A stretch of DNA of 64,000 nt from Candidatus Pseudobacter hemicellulosilyticus (GCA_029202545.1 CP119311.1:5456001-5520000); one strand, 5' to 3'; shown: positions 16,341 to 25,484, counted from the stretch's first letter. Notes: generated by a model not told the origin, from the letters alone. Made by a program: numbers and translations.

Positions 16341-16943
16341 TTACGAGCCTGTTGGTTCGCCCTCATAAAAACCCCATTCCGTCAGCAGGCCGGCCAGCTG
16401 GCCTCCTTCCATTTTACGCTGGTCATAATGACCCGCATTCGATTTCTGCCGGTAGGCTTCATACAGGGTTACGGCACAGGCTACGGAGATATTCAATGAT
16501 TGGATAATGCCCACCTGCGGGATAATGAAATTACCGTCCGCCAAAGCCCGGATCTCCTCGCTCACCCCGCTGTGCTCATTGCCGAACACCAGCGCCAGGC
16601 TTTCCGTAAAATCAATGCCATAAACATTGACCGCATCACTGCTGAGGTGCGTGGTCAGTATCTTTGAATATTTCTGCCGCAACTGGGCAAAACAGGCAGT
16701 GGCATCCGTGAACTGGTGTACCGTTAGCCATTTGGCCGCACTGCTGCTGCTCCTGGCCCCCCATTTCTTATGGCGGGGAATACGGGTGTTCAATACATAC
16801 ACTTCCTGTACACCCACGGCATCACAGGTACGCATCACTGCGGATATATTATGCGGATCAAATACATTCTCCAGCACAATGGTGATATCATTCTGCCGTT
16901 TATTGAGGACACTGGTCAGTTTTTCAGTTCTTTCGGGCGTCAT
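16341..16943 (-). CDS. SpoU-family tRNA/rRNA 2'-O-methyltransferase (TrmH type)
   Basis: The ATG at 16943 (MTPERTEKL) gives 200 residues. The three SpoU motifs are present: motif 1 DPHNISAVMRTCDAVG, motif 2 LALVFGNEHSGVSEE, motif 3 IPQVGIIQSLNISVACAVTLYEAYR. These form the trefoil-knot SAM-binding site. Motif 3 with a SLNISVA run resembles TrmH, which methylates G18 of tRNA. No N-terminal substrate-binding domain is present, consistent with TrmH rather than RlmB. The exact target is inferred. Confidence 0.88.
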   Translation of the reverse strand: MTPERTEKLTSVLNKRQNDITIVLENVFDPHNISAVMRTCDAVGVQEVYVLNTRIPRHKKWGARSSSSAAKWLTVHQFTDATACFAQLRQKYSKILTTHLSSDAVNVYGIDFTESLALVFGNEHSGVSEEIRALADGNFIIPQVGIIQSLNISVACAVTLYEAYRQKSNAGHYDQRKMEGGQLAGLLTEWGFYEGEPTGS

Positions 16944-16988
16944 AGTCGTACTTTCAAACCCCAAACATAATAACTATCTTCGTAAACT

Positions 16989-19900
16989 ATGCTGAAGAAA
17001 ATTCTCAAAATCACCGGGTATACCCTGCTTGCTCTGATCATTATCCTGTTCACGGCGCCTTATATCTTCAAAGGCAAGATCATTAAGATCGTTAAGCAGG
17101 AGATCAACAAGAGCATCAATGCCAAAGTAGATTTTAAAGACCTCAGTCTCTCCTTTTTCCGGCATTTCCCCAAGGCCTCCGTGGCCCTGGACCAGCTGGA
17201 AGTGGTTGGCCTGGGAGAATTTTCAAAGGACACCCTGATCAGCGCCCGCGAGATAGATGCGGCCGTTGACCTGCTCAGCCTGATCAGCGGCGATGAGATC
17301 AGGGTCCATTCCGTCAATATCCATGCGCCCCGGATCCATGCCCTCGTCAACAAAGAAGGAAGGGCCAACTGGGATATCATGAAGCCCGATACCAGCAGCA
17401 CTACGGAAACAACAGAAGAGCCTTCCTCTTTCCAGCTCAACCTGAAAAAATACGCCATTACCGATGCCTATGTCCTCTATGATGATGCCAGCAGCGGAAT
17501 GAGCAGCGAGATCCTGCAGCTGGACCACGAAGGCAGCGGCGATTTCACCGCCGATCTTTTCACCCTGCAGACAAAGACCCGTGCCGATGCCGTTACCTTT
17601 ACCTACGGCGGCATCCCCTACCTGGCCCGCACCAGAACAAGCATTGACGCCGATATTGAGATCGACAGCAAGACCAGCAAATACGGTTTTGAAACGGATG
17701 AAATAGCCCTCAATGATCTCAAGCTCTCCAGCAAAGGGTTCTTCCAACTGGTGAACGACAGCACCTATAATATGGACATCAGCTTCAAAGCGCCTTCTAC
17801 TGAATTCAAGACCATCCTCTCCCTGGTGCCCGCCATTTACCAGCAGGACTTTGATAAAGTGAAGACCAGCGGCAAAGCCATCTTTGAAGGTTTTGTAAAA
17901 GGTATTTACAGCAACACGCAGATGCCCGCCTATTCCCTCCTGCTGGATGTGCAGGATGGCTTCTTCCAGTATCCCGATCTGCCCCGGCCTGTACAACATA
18001 TTAACCTGCTGGTGAAAGTGGATAATCCCGACGGTGAAACAGATCATGTGGTGGTTGACCTTTCCAAAGGACATATAGAGTTTGGCAATGATCCCTTCGA
18101 TTTTCATTTCCTGGTTAAAAATCCCATCAGCAACCTGTACCTGGACGCCGCCGCCAAAGGCAAGCTGGACCTGGCCGGCATTACCCAGTTCGTGAAACTG
18201 GGGCCCGGCACCAAACTGGCCGGCCTGGTCAATGCAGACATCGTGGTAAAAGGCAATATGAGCGGCTTCCAGCAGGCTATGAACAATGCCAGCGCCGCTA
18301 CCGGCGGACAGCCCACCACTGTGAAAGCGGCCGGTGCAGAAGCCAGGGGATTTATTGACCTCAGCAATATCTATTATGCTTCCGGCGCCTTCCCCCAGCC
18401 CATCCAGAATACCCGCGCCCGCATTGAAGTAGAGAATGCCGATGGCATCCCCGACCATACCGTGGTACGTATTCCATCAGCCCACGTGGAAGTAGGCGCT
18501 GATGCGGCCGATCTGACCCTCAACCTGCGTACGCCGCTCTCTGATCCCGCGTTCGAAGGCACCCTCAAAGGCGGTTTCAACCTGGGCAGTGTAGCCCAGT
18601 TCTACACTTTTGAGCCCGGCACTTCCCTGGCCGGTAAGTTGCAGGCCAATGGCAGCTTCAAAGGCAAAAAATCTATGATCGACAAAAGCCAGTATGACGC
18701 CCTGCAGCTGGCAGGTAATGTCCAGCTGGCCGATATGGTCTATACATCCAAAGACTATCCCGATGGCGTAGCCGTTAAGAACAGCCAGCTGAGCTTCAAT
18801 CCCAAAAATGTTACGCTCAGTAACCTGTCGGGCAGCTTCCTGCAAACCAATTTCAATGCCAACGGCAGCTTTGATAACCTGATCGGTTATGCGCTGAAAG
18901 ATGAGCCGCTGGCAGGCACGCTGAACGTTTCGGCCGATAAGGTGGACCTCAACAAATTCATGGGCGCCACCAGTGAGGATGCGCCAGCGGATACCGCCGG
19001 CAGTTCCAGCGGTCCCTTCCTGGTGCCGAAGAATATTTCGCTCACGCTCAATACCAAAGTTGACAACCTGAAATATGATAAGGTTGATTACAATAATATC
19101 AATGGCTCCCTGCAATTACAGAACGAGACCGTCAGCCTGAAAAATGTACAGCTGCAGGCCCTGGATGGCAATATAGCCCTCAACGGCTCCTACTCTACCC
19201 GCGTCAATAAGCAGAAGCCCGATGTGACGCTGACCTACGATGTGCAGAACCTGGACATACAAAAGACCTTCCTGGCCTTTAATACCGTGCAGAAACTGAT
19301 GCCCATCGGCCAGTTCATTGCCGGCAAGCTCAGCTCAAAGCTGACTATGAAAGGCCAGCTGGGCGGCGATATGATGCCGGACCTCAGCAGTCTCACCGGT
19401 GAAGGAAACCTGTTACTGCTGCAGGGCGTACTCAGCAAATTTGGTCCGCTGGATAAGCTGGCCTCCACCCTGAACATCACTGACCTGCAAAACATTTCTA
19501 TCAAGGATATCAAGAACTACTTCGAGTTTGCCAATGGCAAGGTGCTGGTAAAGCCTTTTAACGTAAAGGTGAAGGATATGGACCTGGAGATTGGCGGTAC
19601 GCATGGCCTGGACCAGTCGCTGGACTATGTCATCAACATGAAAGTGCCGCGTGAGAAGCTGGGCACACAGGCCAACCAGCTCATCAACAGCCTGGCTTCA
19701 CAGGCCAGCAGCAAGGGCATCCCCGTGAATGTGGGAGAAACGGTGAACCTGAAAGTCAACCTGGGTGGCACTATCAAGAGCCCCACCGTTAAGACCAACC
19801 TGAAAGAAGCCGGCAGCAGCCTGGCTCAGGACATGAAGGAGCAGGCCAATGAATTTGTGGAAGCCAAAAAGAAAGCGGCCGACAGTGCGCTCAATGTAGC

Positions 19901-20105
19901 CAAAGCTGCCGCAAAGGATACACTGGAATCAGTGAAGAAACAGTTGCTGGAAAGCGCTGCTGAAGAAGCAAAGAAAGCCCTGCTGGGCAAAAAGGATACC
20001 ACCACACAGGGTGGGACCGATAAAAAGAAAGCAGCAGAGGAATCTGTAAAAGGGTTACTGAACAACATCCTCAAGAAAAAGACGGACACAACAAAAAAGC
20101 AATAG
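16989..20105 (+). CDS. AsmA-like envelope protein
   Basis: The 1038-residue protein has an N-terminal membrane anchor (TGYTLLALIIILFTAPYIF), then FFRHFPKASVALDQLEVVG and the AsmA-type start of the extended beta region. The long middle is made of repeated beta-strand units (for example DLSNIYYASGAFPQPIQNTRARIEVENADG and LAGNVQLADMVYTSKDYPDG), as in AsmA/YhdP/TamB-like proteins now thought to act as hydrophobic-groove bridges for phospholipid transfer between membranes. The segment SLTGEGNLLLLQGVLSKFGPLDKL resembles the AsmA C-terminal domain. The last 110 residues are a Lys/Ala/Glu-rich, probably coiled tail (EQANEFVEAKKKAADSAL). The role in lipid transport is a family inference. Confidence 0.85.
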   Translation: MLKKILKITGYTLLALIIILFTAPYIFKGKIIKIVKQEINKSINAKVDFKDLSLSFFRHFPKASVALDQLEVVGLGEFSKDTLISAREIDAAVDLLSLISGDEIRVHSVNIHAPRIHALVNKEGRANWDIMKPDTSSTTETTEEPSSFQLNLKKYAITDAYVLYDDASSGMSSEILQLDHEGSGDFTADLFTLQTKTRADAVTFTYGGIPYLARTRTSIDADIEIDSKTSKYGFETDEIALNDLKLSSKGFFQLVNDSTYNMDISFKAPSTEFKTILSLVPAIYQQDFDKVKTSGKAIFEGFVKGIYSNTQMPAYSLLLDVQDGFFQYPDLPRPVQHINLLVKVDNPDGETDHVVVDLSKGHIEFGNDPFDFHFLVKNPISNLYLDAAAKGKLDLAGITQFVKLGPGTKLAGLVNADIVVKGNMSGFQQAMNNASAATGGQPTTVKAAGAEARGFIDLSNIYYASGAFPQPIQNTRARIEVENADGIPDHTVVRIPSAHVEVGADAADLTLNLRTPLSDPAFEGTLKGGFNLGSVAQFYTFEPGTSLAGKLQANGSFKGKKSMIDKSQYDALQLAGNVQLADMVYTSKDYPDGVAVKNSQLSFNPKNVTLSNLSGSFLQTNFNANGSFDNLIGYALKDEPLAGTLNVSADKVDLNKFMGATSEDAPADTAGSSSGPFLVPKNISLTLNTKVDNLKYDKVDYNNINGSLQLQNETVSLKNVQLQALDGNIALNGSYSTRVNKQKPDVTLTYDVQNLDIQKTFLAFNTVQKLMPIGQFIAGKLSSKLTMKGQLGGDMMPDLSSLTGEGNLLLLQGVLSKFGPLDKLASTLNITDLQNISIKDIKNYFEFANGKVLVKPFNVKVKDMDLEIGGTHGLDQSLDYVINMKVPREKLGTQANQLINSLASQASSKGIPVNVGETVNLKVNLGGTIKSPTVKTNLKEAGSSLAQDMKEQANEFVEAKKKAADSALNVAKAAAKDTLESVKKQLLESAAEEAKKALLGKKDTTTQGGTDKKKAAEESVKGLLNNILKKKTDTTKKQ

Positions 20106-20115
20106 CTGTGAAGAC

Positions 20116-20147
20116 TTCCATGCAGGTGCATAGGCGCCTGCATGGAA
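20116..20147 (+). terminator. Hairpin after the AsmA-like gene (no T-run)
   Basis: Perfect 11-base stem TTCCATGCAGG/CCTGCATGGAA with a 10-base loop that can pair two more bases. It begins 11 bases after the stop codon. There is no T-run, so it may stabilise the mRNA end rather than terminate. Confidence 0.5.
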
Positions 20148-20360
20148 TTGATTCCAGGCTGAATATTACAGCGGTCATTACCTGGGTGGTAAAGCCGGAG
20201 ATCAGACTGCCGGTTCCTGACACATAGCGCTGCAACAGGACGCCCTGACGCAGCAACATTTTTCTCCATATCAACAGGCTCCGCCGAGTGGTTTATACAC
20301 TTTCGGCGGCAGTTTACCAACAAAAATCCAATCCCACAGGGAACTTAGGTGCTTTTCCCC

Positions 20361-20368
20361 TATTTTTG
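20361..20368 (+). promoter_or_regulatory. Putative -7 element of the hppA promoter
   Basis: TATTTTTG matches TAnnTTTG and lies 40 bases before the hppA start, leaving a short leader. No good -33 TTTG at 19 bases upstream was seen. Confidence 0.4.
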
Positions 20369-20408
20369 CCGTCCTTAAAACATCAATTAGAATAAGAATC
20401 AATTACTT

Positions 20409-22652
20409 ATGGACAAATTGATCTATCTCGTTCCCGTGATGGGCATCATTGGCCTTCTGTATACCCTGGTAAAATTCAACTGGGTGTCCAAACAAGACCC
20501 GGGTTCTGATCGTATGAAAGAGATCAGCACTTATATCGCGGACGGCGCCATGGCTTTTCTGAAGGCGGAATGGAAGATCCTCGGTTATTTTGTTGTTATT
20601 GTTGCTATCCTGCTGGGCGTTATGGCCCAGGCCAACCCTCACTCTCACTGGTCCATTGCTATTGCCTTCGTCGTAGGCGCCGTGTTCAGCGCAGTTGCCG
20701 GTTTCATCGGTATGCGTGTAGCCACCAAAGCCAATGTGCGTACTGCCAATGCAGCCCGCTCCAGTCTCAGCAAAGCCCTCAATGTATCCTTCACCGGTGG
20801 TGCAGTGATGGGGCTTGGCGTAGCTGGTCTGGCCGTACTGGGCTTAGGCAGTATCTTCATTATACTGAAAGCATTATTTGTTCCCGATGGTACTCCTGTA
20901 AACAGCCATGAAATGGTGAAGGTTATTGAAGTACTCACCGGTTTTTCTCTCGGTGCTGAATCCATCGCGCTGTTTGCGCGCGTAGGCGGCGGCATCTATA
21001 CAAAAGCGGCCGACGTAGGCGCTGACCTGGTAGGTAAAGTGGAAGCCGGCATCCCCGAGGATGATCCGCGCAACCCGGCCACCATTGCCGATAACGTAGG
21101 TGATAACGTAGGTGACGTAGCCGGTATGGGCGCTGACCTTTTTGGTTCCTATGTAGCCACGGTGCTGGCCACTATGGTGCTGGGCCAGGAAACAATTGCT
21201 GTTGACCAGTTTGGCGGTCTCTCCCCCATCCTGCTCCCCATGCTGATTGCTGGTCTGGGTATCCTCTTTTCCATTATCGGTACCTGGTTCGTCCGCATCA
21301 GTGACTCAGCCGGTATCAATACTCATAATGTACAGAAGGCCCTGAACATGGGTAACTGGGGTTCCATTGTACTGACCGCCCTGGCTTCCATCGGCCTGGT
21401 ATATTATATATTACCGGAGACCATGGTCCTGCGCGATGAAGAGTTCACCAAATGGGGTGTGCTTGGTGCTATCGGTGTAGGCCTGTTGGTAGGTACCCTC
21501 ATGAGCATCATCACAGAATACTATACAGCCATGGGCAAACGCCCTGTGCTGACCATCGTTCGCCAGTCCGGCACAGGTCACGCCACTAACGTGATCGGCG
21601 GTCTGGCCGTAGGTATGGAATCCACCCTGCTGCCCATCCTGGTGCTGGCTGGTGGTATCTATGGCGCCCATGCCTGCGCTGGTCTCTACGGTGTGGCCAT
21701 TGCCGCAGCCGGTATGATGGCCACTACAGCTATGCAGCTGGCCATTGATGCCTTCGGTCCTATTGCCGATAACGCTGGTGGTATTGCTGAAATGAGTGAG
21801 CTGCCCAAAGAAGTACGGGAAAAAACAGACGTGCTGGATGCAGTAGGTAATACCACTGCCGCCACCGGTAAAGGTTTTGCCATTGCTTCTGCCGCCCTCA
21901 CCTCCCTGGCCCTCTTTGCCGCCTATGTAGGCGTGATCAAGAGCAACGGTTATGAACTGAACAACGCTATCAATATCTATAAAGCGGATGTACTGGCCGC
22001 CCTGTTTGTGGGCGCTATGGTCCCCTTCATCTTCTCCGCCCTGGCCATCCAGGCCGTGGGTAAGGCCGCCATGGCCATGGTGGAGGAAGTACGCCGCCAG
22101 TTCCGCACCATTCCCGGTATCATGGAAGGAAAGGGTAAGCCTGAGTACGACAAATGCGTGGCCATCTCTACCGATGCCAGCATTAAAAAGATGATGCTGC
22201 CTGGCGCCATTGCGATCCTGTCGCCCCTGGTGATCGGATTCCTGATGGGTCCTGAAGCCCTGGGTGGATTCCTGGCCGGTGCTACCGTGAGCGGTGTACT
22301 GATGGGTATGTTCCAGAATAACGCCGGTGGCGCCTGGGACAACGCTAAAAAATCTTTCGAGAAAGGTGTTGAGATCAATGGTGAGGTCTATTACAAAAAA
22401 TCTGATCCCCATAAAGCTTCTGTAACAGGTGATACCGTTGGTGATCCCTTCAAGGATACTTCCGGTCCTTCCATGAACATCCTGATCAAGCTGATGTCCA
22501 TTGTATCCCTGGTAGTAGCGCCTACCCTGGCCCGGCTCCATGGATATGGCATCCCGGAAGTGAAAGCACCTGTCAAAGAAAGGACAATGGAAGCAGGCGC
22601 TGCTAAAACGGTTGCCGCTGAGAACACCGTGGCCCTGACAACCGCCCGTTAA
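20409..22652 (+). CDS. hppA: Membrane-bound ion-translocating pyrophosphatase, K+-dependent class
   Basis: This 747-residue, roughly 16-helix pump hydrolyses pyrophosphate and moves H+ or Na+ out of the cytoplasm. Signatures include IYTKAADVGADLVGKVEAGIPEDDPRNPATIADNVGDNVGDVAGMGADL, holding the pyrophosphate-binding DDPRNPATIADNVGDNVGD, and GPIADNAGGIAEM, and GNTTAATGKGFAIASAAL. In the last motif, Ala after GNTT marks the K+-dependent class; K+-independent enzymes have Lys there. The C-terminal NNAGGAWDNAKKSFEKG and HKASVTGDTVGDPFKDTSGPSMN are also conserved. Whether the pumped ion is Na+ or H+ cannot be decided by eye. Confidence 0.95.
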   Translation: MDKLIYLVPVMGIIGLLYTLVKFNWVSKQDPGSDRMKEISTYIADGAMAFLKAEWKILGYFVVIVAILLGVMAQANPHSHWSIAIAFVVGAVFSAVAGFIGMRVATKANVRTANAARSSLSKALNVSFTGGAVMGLGVAGLAVLGLGSIFIILKALFVPDGTPVNSHEMVKVIEVLTGFSLGAESIALFARVGGGIYTKAADVGADLVGKVEAGIPEDDPRNPATIADNVGDNVGDVAGMGADLFGSYVATVLATMVLGQETIAVDQFGGLSPILLPMLIAGLGILFSIIGTWFVRISDSAGINTHNVQKALNMGNWGSIVLTALASIGLVYYILPETMVLRDEEFTKWGVLGAIGVGLLVGTLMSIITEYYTAMGKRPVLTIVRQSGTGHATNVIGGLAVGMESTLLPILVLAGGIYGAHACAGLYGVAIAAAGMMATTAMQLAIDAFGPIADNAGGIAEMSELPKEVREKTDVLDAVGNTTAATGKGFAIASAALTSLALFAAYVGVIKSNGYELNNAINIYKADVLAALFVGAMVPFIFSALAIQAVGKAAMAMVEEVRRQFRTIPGIMEGKGKPEYDKCVAISTDASIKKMMLPGAIAILSPLVIGFLMGPEALGGFLAGATVSGVLMGMFQNNAGGAWDNAKKSFEKGVEINGEVYYKKSDPHKASVTGDTVGDPFKDTSGPSMNILIKLMSIVSLVVAPTLARLHGYGIPEVKAPVKERTMEAGAAKTVAAENTVALTTAR

Positions 22653-22719
22653 TAGATAAACCGCAAAATTTCCCCAATTTTTTTAACAAAAATCCATGGA
22701 AATTTCCAGATCTGCGCTT

Positions 22720-22801
22720 TATCTTTGTTGTCCATAACTAAGCACTATATCATACCAAATACCAAAAGTCCCTGTATTTCCATACGGGGACTTTACTTTT
22801 T
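22720..22801 (+). ncRNA. Possible small RNA between hppA and the following terminator
   Basis: A well-formed -7 element (TATCTTTG, 22720-22727) lies 70 bases past the hppA stop and about 45 bases before a strong terminator, with no ORF between. If used, it would give a transcript of about 65-75 bases. There is no matching -33 box, so this is speculative. Confidence 0.25.
22764..22801 (+). terminator. Terminator downstream of hppA
   Basis: Stem AAAGTCCCTGTAT / ATACGGGGACTTT (13 bases, one T-G pair) with a four-base loop, then ACTTTTTAT. Read on the opposite strand it could also end the 42-residue small ORF, whose stop codon is at 22800-22802. Confidence 0.85.
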
Positions 22802-22928
22802 ATAAGGTTGCCCGTATAGCTGTTTCATACAGTTCCAGCAGCTGCTGTTGGATCTCCTGACGGTCGCAGTTTCGATCCCTCCCTTCGCAACAAACCAGGC
22901 CCCGATGCTTTTTATAAGGCCCATCCAT
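22800..22928 (-). CDS. Small Cys-containing protein of 42 residues, uncharacterised
   Basis: The frame from ATG at 22928 to TAA at 22800 encodes MDGPYKKHRGLVCCEG, then RDRNCDRQEIQQQLL, then ELYETAIRATL. A stop five codons upstream fixes the start. It looks protein-like rather than random: a basic N-terminus, three cysteines (CC and a third after seven residues), then a strongly amphipathic helix. I do not recognise a family. It lies between hppA and the BlaI-type repressor, on the opposite strand, and copy C of the GGTTCGTCCC motif lies about 70 bases upstream of it. It is below the usual length cut-off of gene finders. Confidence 0.45.
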   Translation of the reverse strand: MDGPYKKHRGLVCCEGRDRNCDRQEIQQQLLELYETAIRATL

Positions 22929-22995
22929 TCCACTTCTGTGTTACTTACATTCCTTCAGGTAATTTTTTTCTCGGTCCAATCTGTAAAGAAGTTTT

Positions 22996-23005
22996 GGGAC
23001 GAACC
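22996..23005 (-). repeat. Dispersed intergenic motif GGTTCGTCCC, copy C
   Basis: GGGACGAACC on the plus strand within TTTTGGGACGAACCTAACC. It lies between the 42-residue ORF and the BlaI-type gene. Confidence 0.7.
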
Positions 23006-23169
23006 TAACCAGGTACCTGCCTAACCAGGAACCGGGGTTGATGCCCTGTACCCGACAGGCTGAGCCCGGACCTATATCTGCCAACATATGGCTGGAGGCG
23101 CCCGGCTTGCTCCGCCGTTCTCCCCTGCATTTCAGCCGCTCCTACTTTTTGGCCGCCTTTAACAGCTTC

Positions 23170-23187
23170 TTACGAAATTTATCGTAA
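23170..23187. promoter_or_regulatory. Candidate BlaI operator overlapping the promoter
   Basis: TTACGA-N6-TCGTAA gives 6-base perfect arms 25-42 bases before the repressor start. A TTTG lies 19 bases upstream of TACGAAAT, so the dyad would cover the -7 region. BlaI/MecI repressors bind such short dyads as dimers, so autoregulation is likely. Confidence 0.55.
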
Positions 23188-23211
23188 ATTGTATCAAATC
23201 ATTGTTCCACT

Positions 23212-23595
23212 ATGTCTACTATTAAGTCCATCAAGCCCACGGAAAGTGAACTGGAGATCCTGCAGGTGTTATGGGCAAAAGGCACGGCCAGCGTCCGCGA
23301 GGTACATGAAGAATTGCTGAAAACCAAAGAGGCCGGCTATACCACCACCCTTAAACTGATGCAGATCATGCATGAGAAAGGACTGGTGAAAAGAGACGAC
23401 AGCATCAAAACACATATCTACCAGGCTATCCTGAGCCGGGAAAGAACCCAGAAGCATATGCTGGGTAAAATGATCGATACCCTGTTCGGTGGCTCCCCCA
23501 CGCAGCTGGTCATGCAGGCGCTGGGCAACCACAAAGCTTCTCCCGACGAGCTGGAAGCCATCCAGCGCATGATCGACAACCTCAAAAAACAATAA
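23212..23595 (+). CDS. BlaI/MecI-family transcriptional repressor
   Basis: The 127-residue protein is a winged-helix repressor of the BlaI/MecI type. The N-terminal part (KPTESELEILQVLWAKGTASVREVHEEL) and the recognition segment GYTTTLKLMQIMHEKGLVKRD match the family, as do the C-terminal dimerisation helices. Its gene starts three bases before the partner M56 peptidase gene, the arrangement of bla/mec-type pairs in which the membrane protease inactivates the repressor. No beta-lactamase gene is adjacent, so the regulated target is unknown and the system need not concern beta-lactams. Confidence 0.92.
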   Translation: MSTIKSIKPTESELEILQVLWAKGTASVREVHEELLKTKEAGYTTTLKLMQIMHEKGLVKRDDSIKTHIYQAILSRERTQKHMLGKMIDTLFGGSPTQLVMQALGNHKASPDELEAIQRMIDNLKKQ

Positions 23596-23598
23596 GGC

Positions 23599-25476
23599 AT
23601 GGAGCAGGTCTACCAATCGGCTTTCCTAAAAGCCTTGGGATGGTCATTACTGGACAGCTTATGGCAGATGGGGCTCTTGTGGCTCTTCTATGTACTGCTG
23701 ACCGCCAACGGCAAACGCTTCAGCGCTGCCCGGCGGCATGGGCTGGCCTTACTCTCCCTGGCTGGCGGATCCGCCTGGTTCCTGGTTAACCTGGTTGTTC
23801 AACTTTATAGAGCGGCCGCCGCTCCCAGGATGATCAGTCTGGCTGAAACTACCAGCGCTACCTATCCCCACCTGCTGACCCGCGCATCCGATGCCATAGA
23901 ACCTTTTCTCCCCGCATTGTCTATCCTCTATCTTTTCATGACGGTATTCCTGCTGATCAGGCTTTACCGTCAATACCATATTACCAACCGCCTGTTGCGT
24001 GTAGGCCGGACAAAGGCTGAGCCAACCCTGCGCATCTTCCTGCAACAGGCCGCCGTACACCTGGGCATTCAAAAGAAGGTAAGCCTCTGGCTCTCCACAG
24101 TGGCTGATGCACCGCTGACCATCGGTTTCTGGAAGCCCGTCATCTTATTACCGGTTGCCGCTGTTACCAGGCTCAGCCTGGCGCAGACGGAGGCCATCAT
24201 CCTGCACGAGCTGCAGCATATCCGCCGGAACGATTACCTGGTGAACCTGCTGATCGCTTTTACAGAGGTGCTGTTCTTCTTCAATCCTTTCAGCCGCTGG
24301 ATGGCTGCGGCCATCCGCCAGGAACGGGAGCATAGCTGTGACGACCTGGTCCTTCAGTTCAGGTATGATGCAGCAGGTTATGCCCAATCGCTGCTGCTGC
24401 TGGAACAGTCCCGTCAGCAGGCTGTACCGGCCCTGGCCATTGCCGCCACTGGTAAAAACACACCGCTGTTACTGCACCGCGTTCGCAGGATCCTGTACCA
24501 GGAACCGGTAAACACGCCGCTGGGCATCCGCTTTGCCGCCTTCTTTACTTCTGCCCTGCTGATAGGACTGATTGGCTGGTACAATCCCGGCAACGTGATT
24601 GCTGAAAGTATCCGGCCGGTAGCTCCCCTGGCAGCAGTTACGCCTGAATATGCAGGCGAATTTGTTACACCGGAAGAGCCGGCGGCTGAAGAAAAAATCA
24701 ACCATGCGCCGGCAAGACTTGCAGCGCCCGTGCCGGACCAGCAACCTGTAGCGGCGGTTGAACCGATTACAAAGTCGCACCAGGAACTGGAAACCCGCTA
24801 CCTGAATTCCCTGCTGGAATTGCAGGAGATCAATACGGCCATGAACACTATGCTTGCCAACCTGGATCGCCGGCAGCAGGCGCTTACCCTGGAGTCCCAG
24901 GGATCAATAGCTAAGTTTGTCAGTGAAGCAAACACCGGACAAACCCTTGAGTTCTCCCTGCAGCTGCAACAGCCTGCCCGGGAACCCGTTCAGGGCTCTG
25001 CGGAGATCAAGCCCTATGTCCCCAGCAGCAGCTACCATTACCAGCTGATGGAAGATACTACCCTTCCCAAACGGATTATAGCATCTACGACCGACCGCCA
25101 GGCCCGCGAAGCCATGGAGCAATCCCTCCGCGGACTACAGGCTGTTAACTGGAATAAATTACAGCAGCAGCTGCAGGCCGCGGGGCAGAAAGTGGATGTC
25201 CGCCAGCTGCAGGCCCTGGTGAAACAGGCCATGGCGGACGTGGACTGGAAACAGCTCAATGAAGAAGCGCAGGCCGCCCGCAAGGAGGGACTGCGTGCCG
25301 CGCAGGATGCGCTGACCGCACAACAGGACGCCTGGCGCGCCAAACTGGAAAACTTCCAGCGGGAGCGTGCCAAAAAGCAGGCTGAGATAGAAAAGCTCCG
25401 CCAGGAGATATTGATGGAAAGGTTACAGGAGAACCAGGATGTTCCTGTAAACGGGAAGAAAACGGTGGATATTTAA
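23599..25476 (+). CDS. BlaR1-type M56 membrane metallopeptidase
   Basis: The 625-residue protein carries four predicted membrane segments in the first 330 residues (LLDSLWQMGLLWLFYVLL, LSILYLFMTVFLLIRLY, FFTSALLIGLIGWY and others). The zinc-peptidase motif HELQHIRRNDYLVN (HExxH) is at residues about 200-213, followed by FFFNPFSRWM and REREHSCDDLVL, with the third zinc ligand likely in the latter. No penicillin-binding sensor domain follows. Instead there is a Gln/Glu/Ala-rich, probably coiled periplasmic or cytoplasmic C-terminal region of about 240 residues (for example NWNKLQQQLQAAGQKVDVRQLQ). Family logic: signal-triggered proteolysis relieves repression by the upstream BlaI-like protein. 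The signal is unknown. Confidence 0.88.
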   Translation: MEQVYQSAFLKALGWSLLDSLWQMGLLWLFYVLLTANGKRFSAARRHGLALLSLAGGSAWFLVNLVVQLYRAAAAPRMISLAETTSATYPHLLTRASDAIEPFLPALSILYLFMTVFLLIRLYRQYHITNRLLRVGRTKAEPTLRIFLQQAAVHLGIQKKVSLWLSTVADAPLTIGFWKPVILLPVAAVTRLSLAQTEAIILHELQHIRRNDYLVNLLIAFTEVLFFFNPFSRWMAAAIRQEREHSCDDLVLQFRYDAAGYAQSLLLLEQSRQQAVPALAIAATGKNTPLLLHRVRRILYQEPVNTPLGIRFAAFFTSALLIGLIGWYNPGNVIAESIRPVAPLAAVTPEYAGEFVTPEEPAAEEKINHAPARLAAPVPDQQPVAAVEPITKSHQELETRYLNSLLELQEINTAMNTMLANLDRRQQALTLESQGSIAKFVSEANTGQTLEFSLQLQQPAREPVQGSAEIKPYVPSSSYHYQLMEDTTLPKRIIASTTDRQAREAMEQSLRGLQAVNWNKLQQQLQAAGQKVDVRQLQALVKQAMADVDWKQLNEEAQAARKEGLRAAQDALTAQQDAWRAKLENFQRERAKKQAEIEKLRQEILMERLQENQDVPVNGKKTVDI

Positions 25477-25484
25477 GTGATCCC

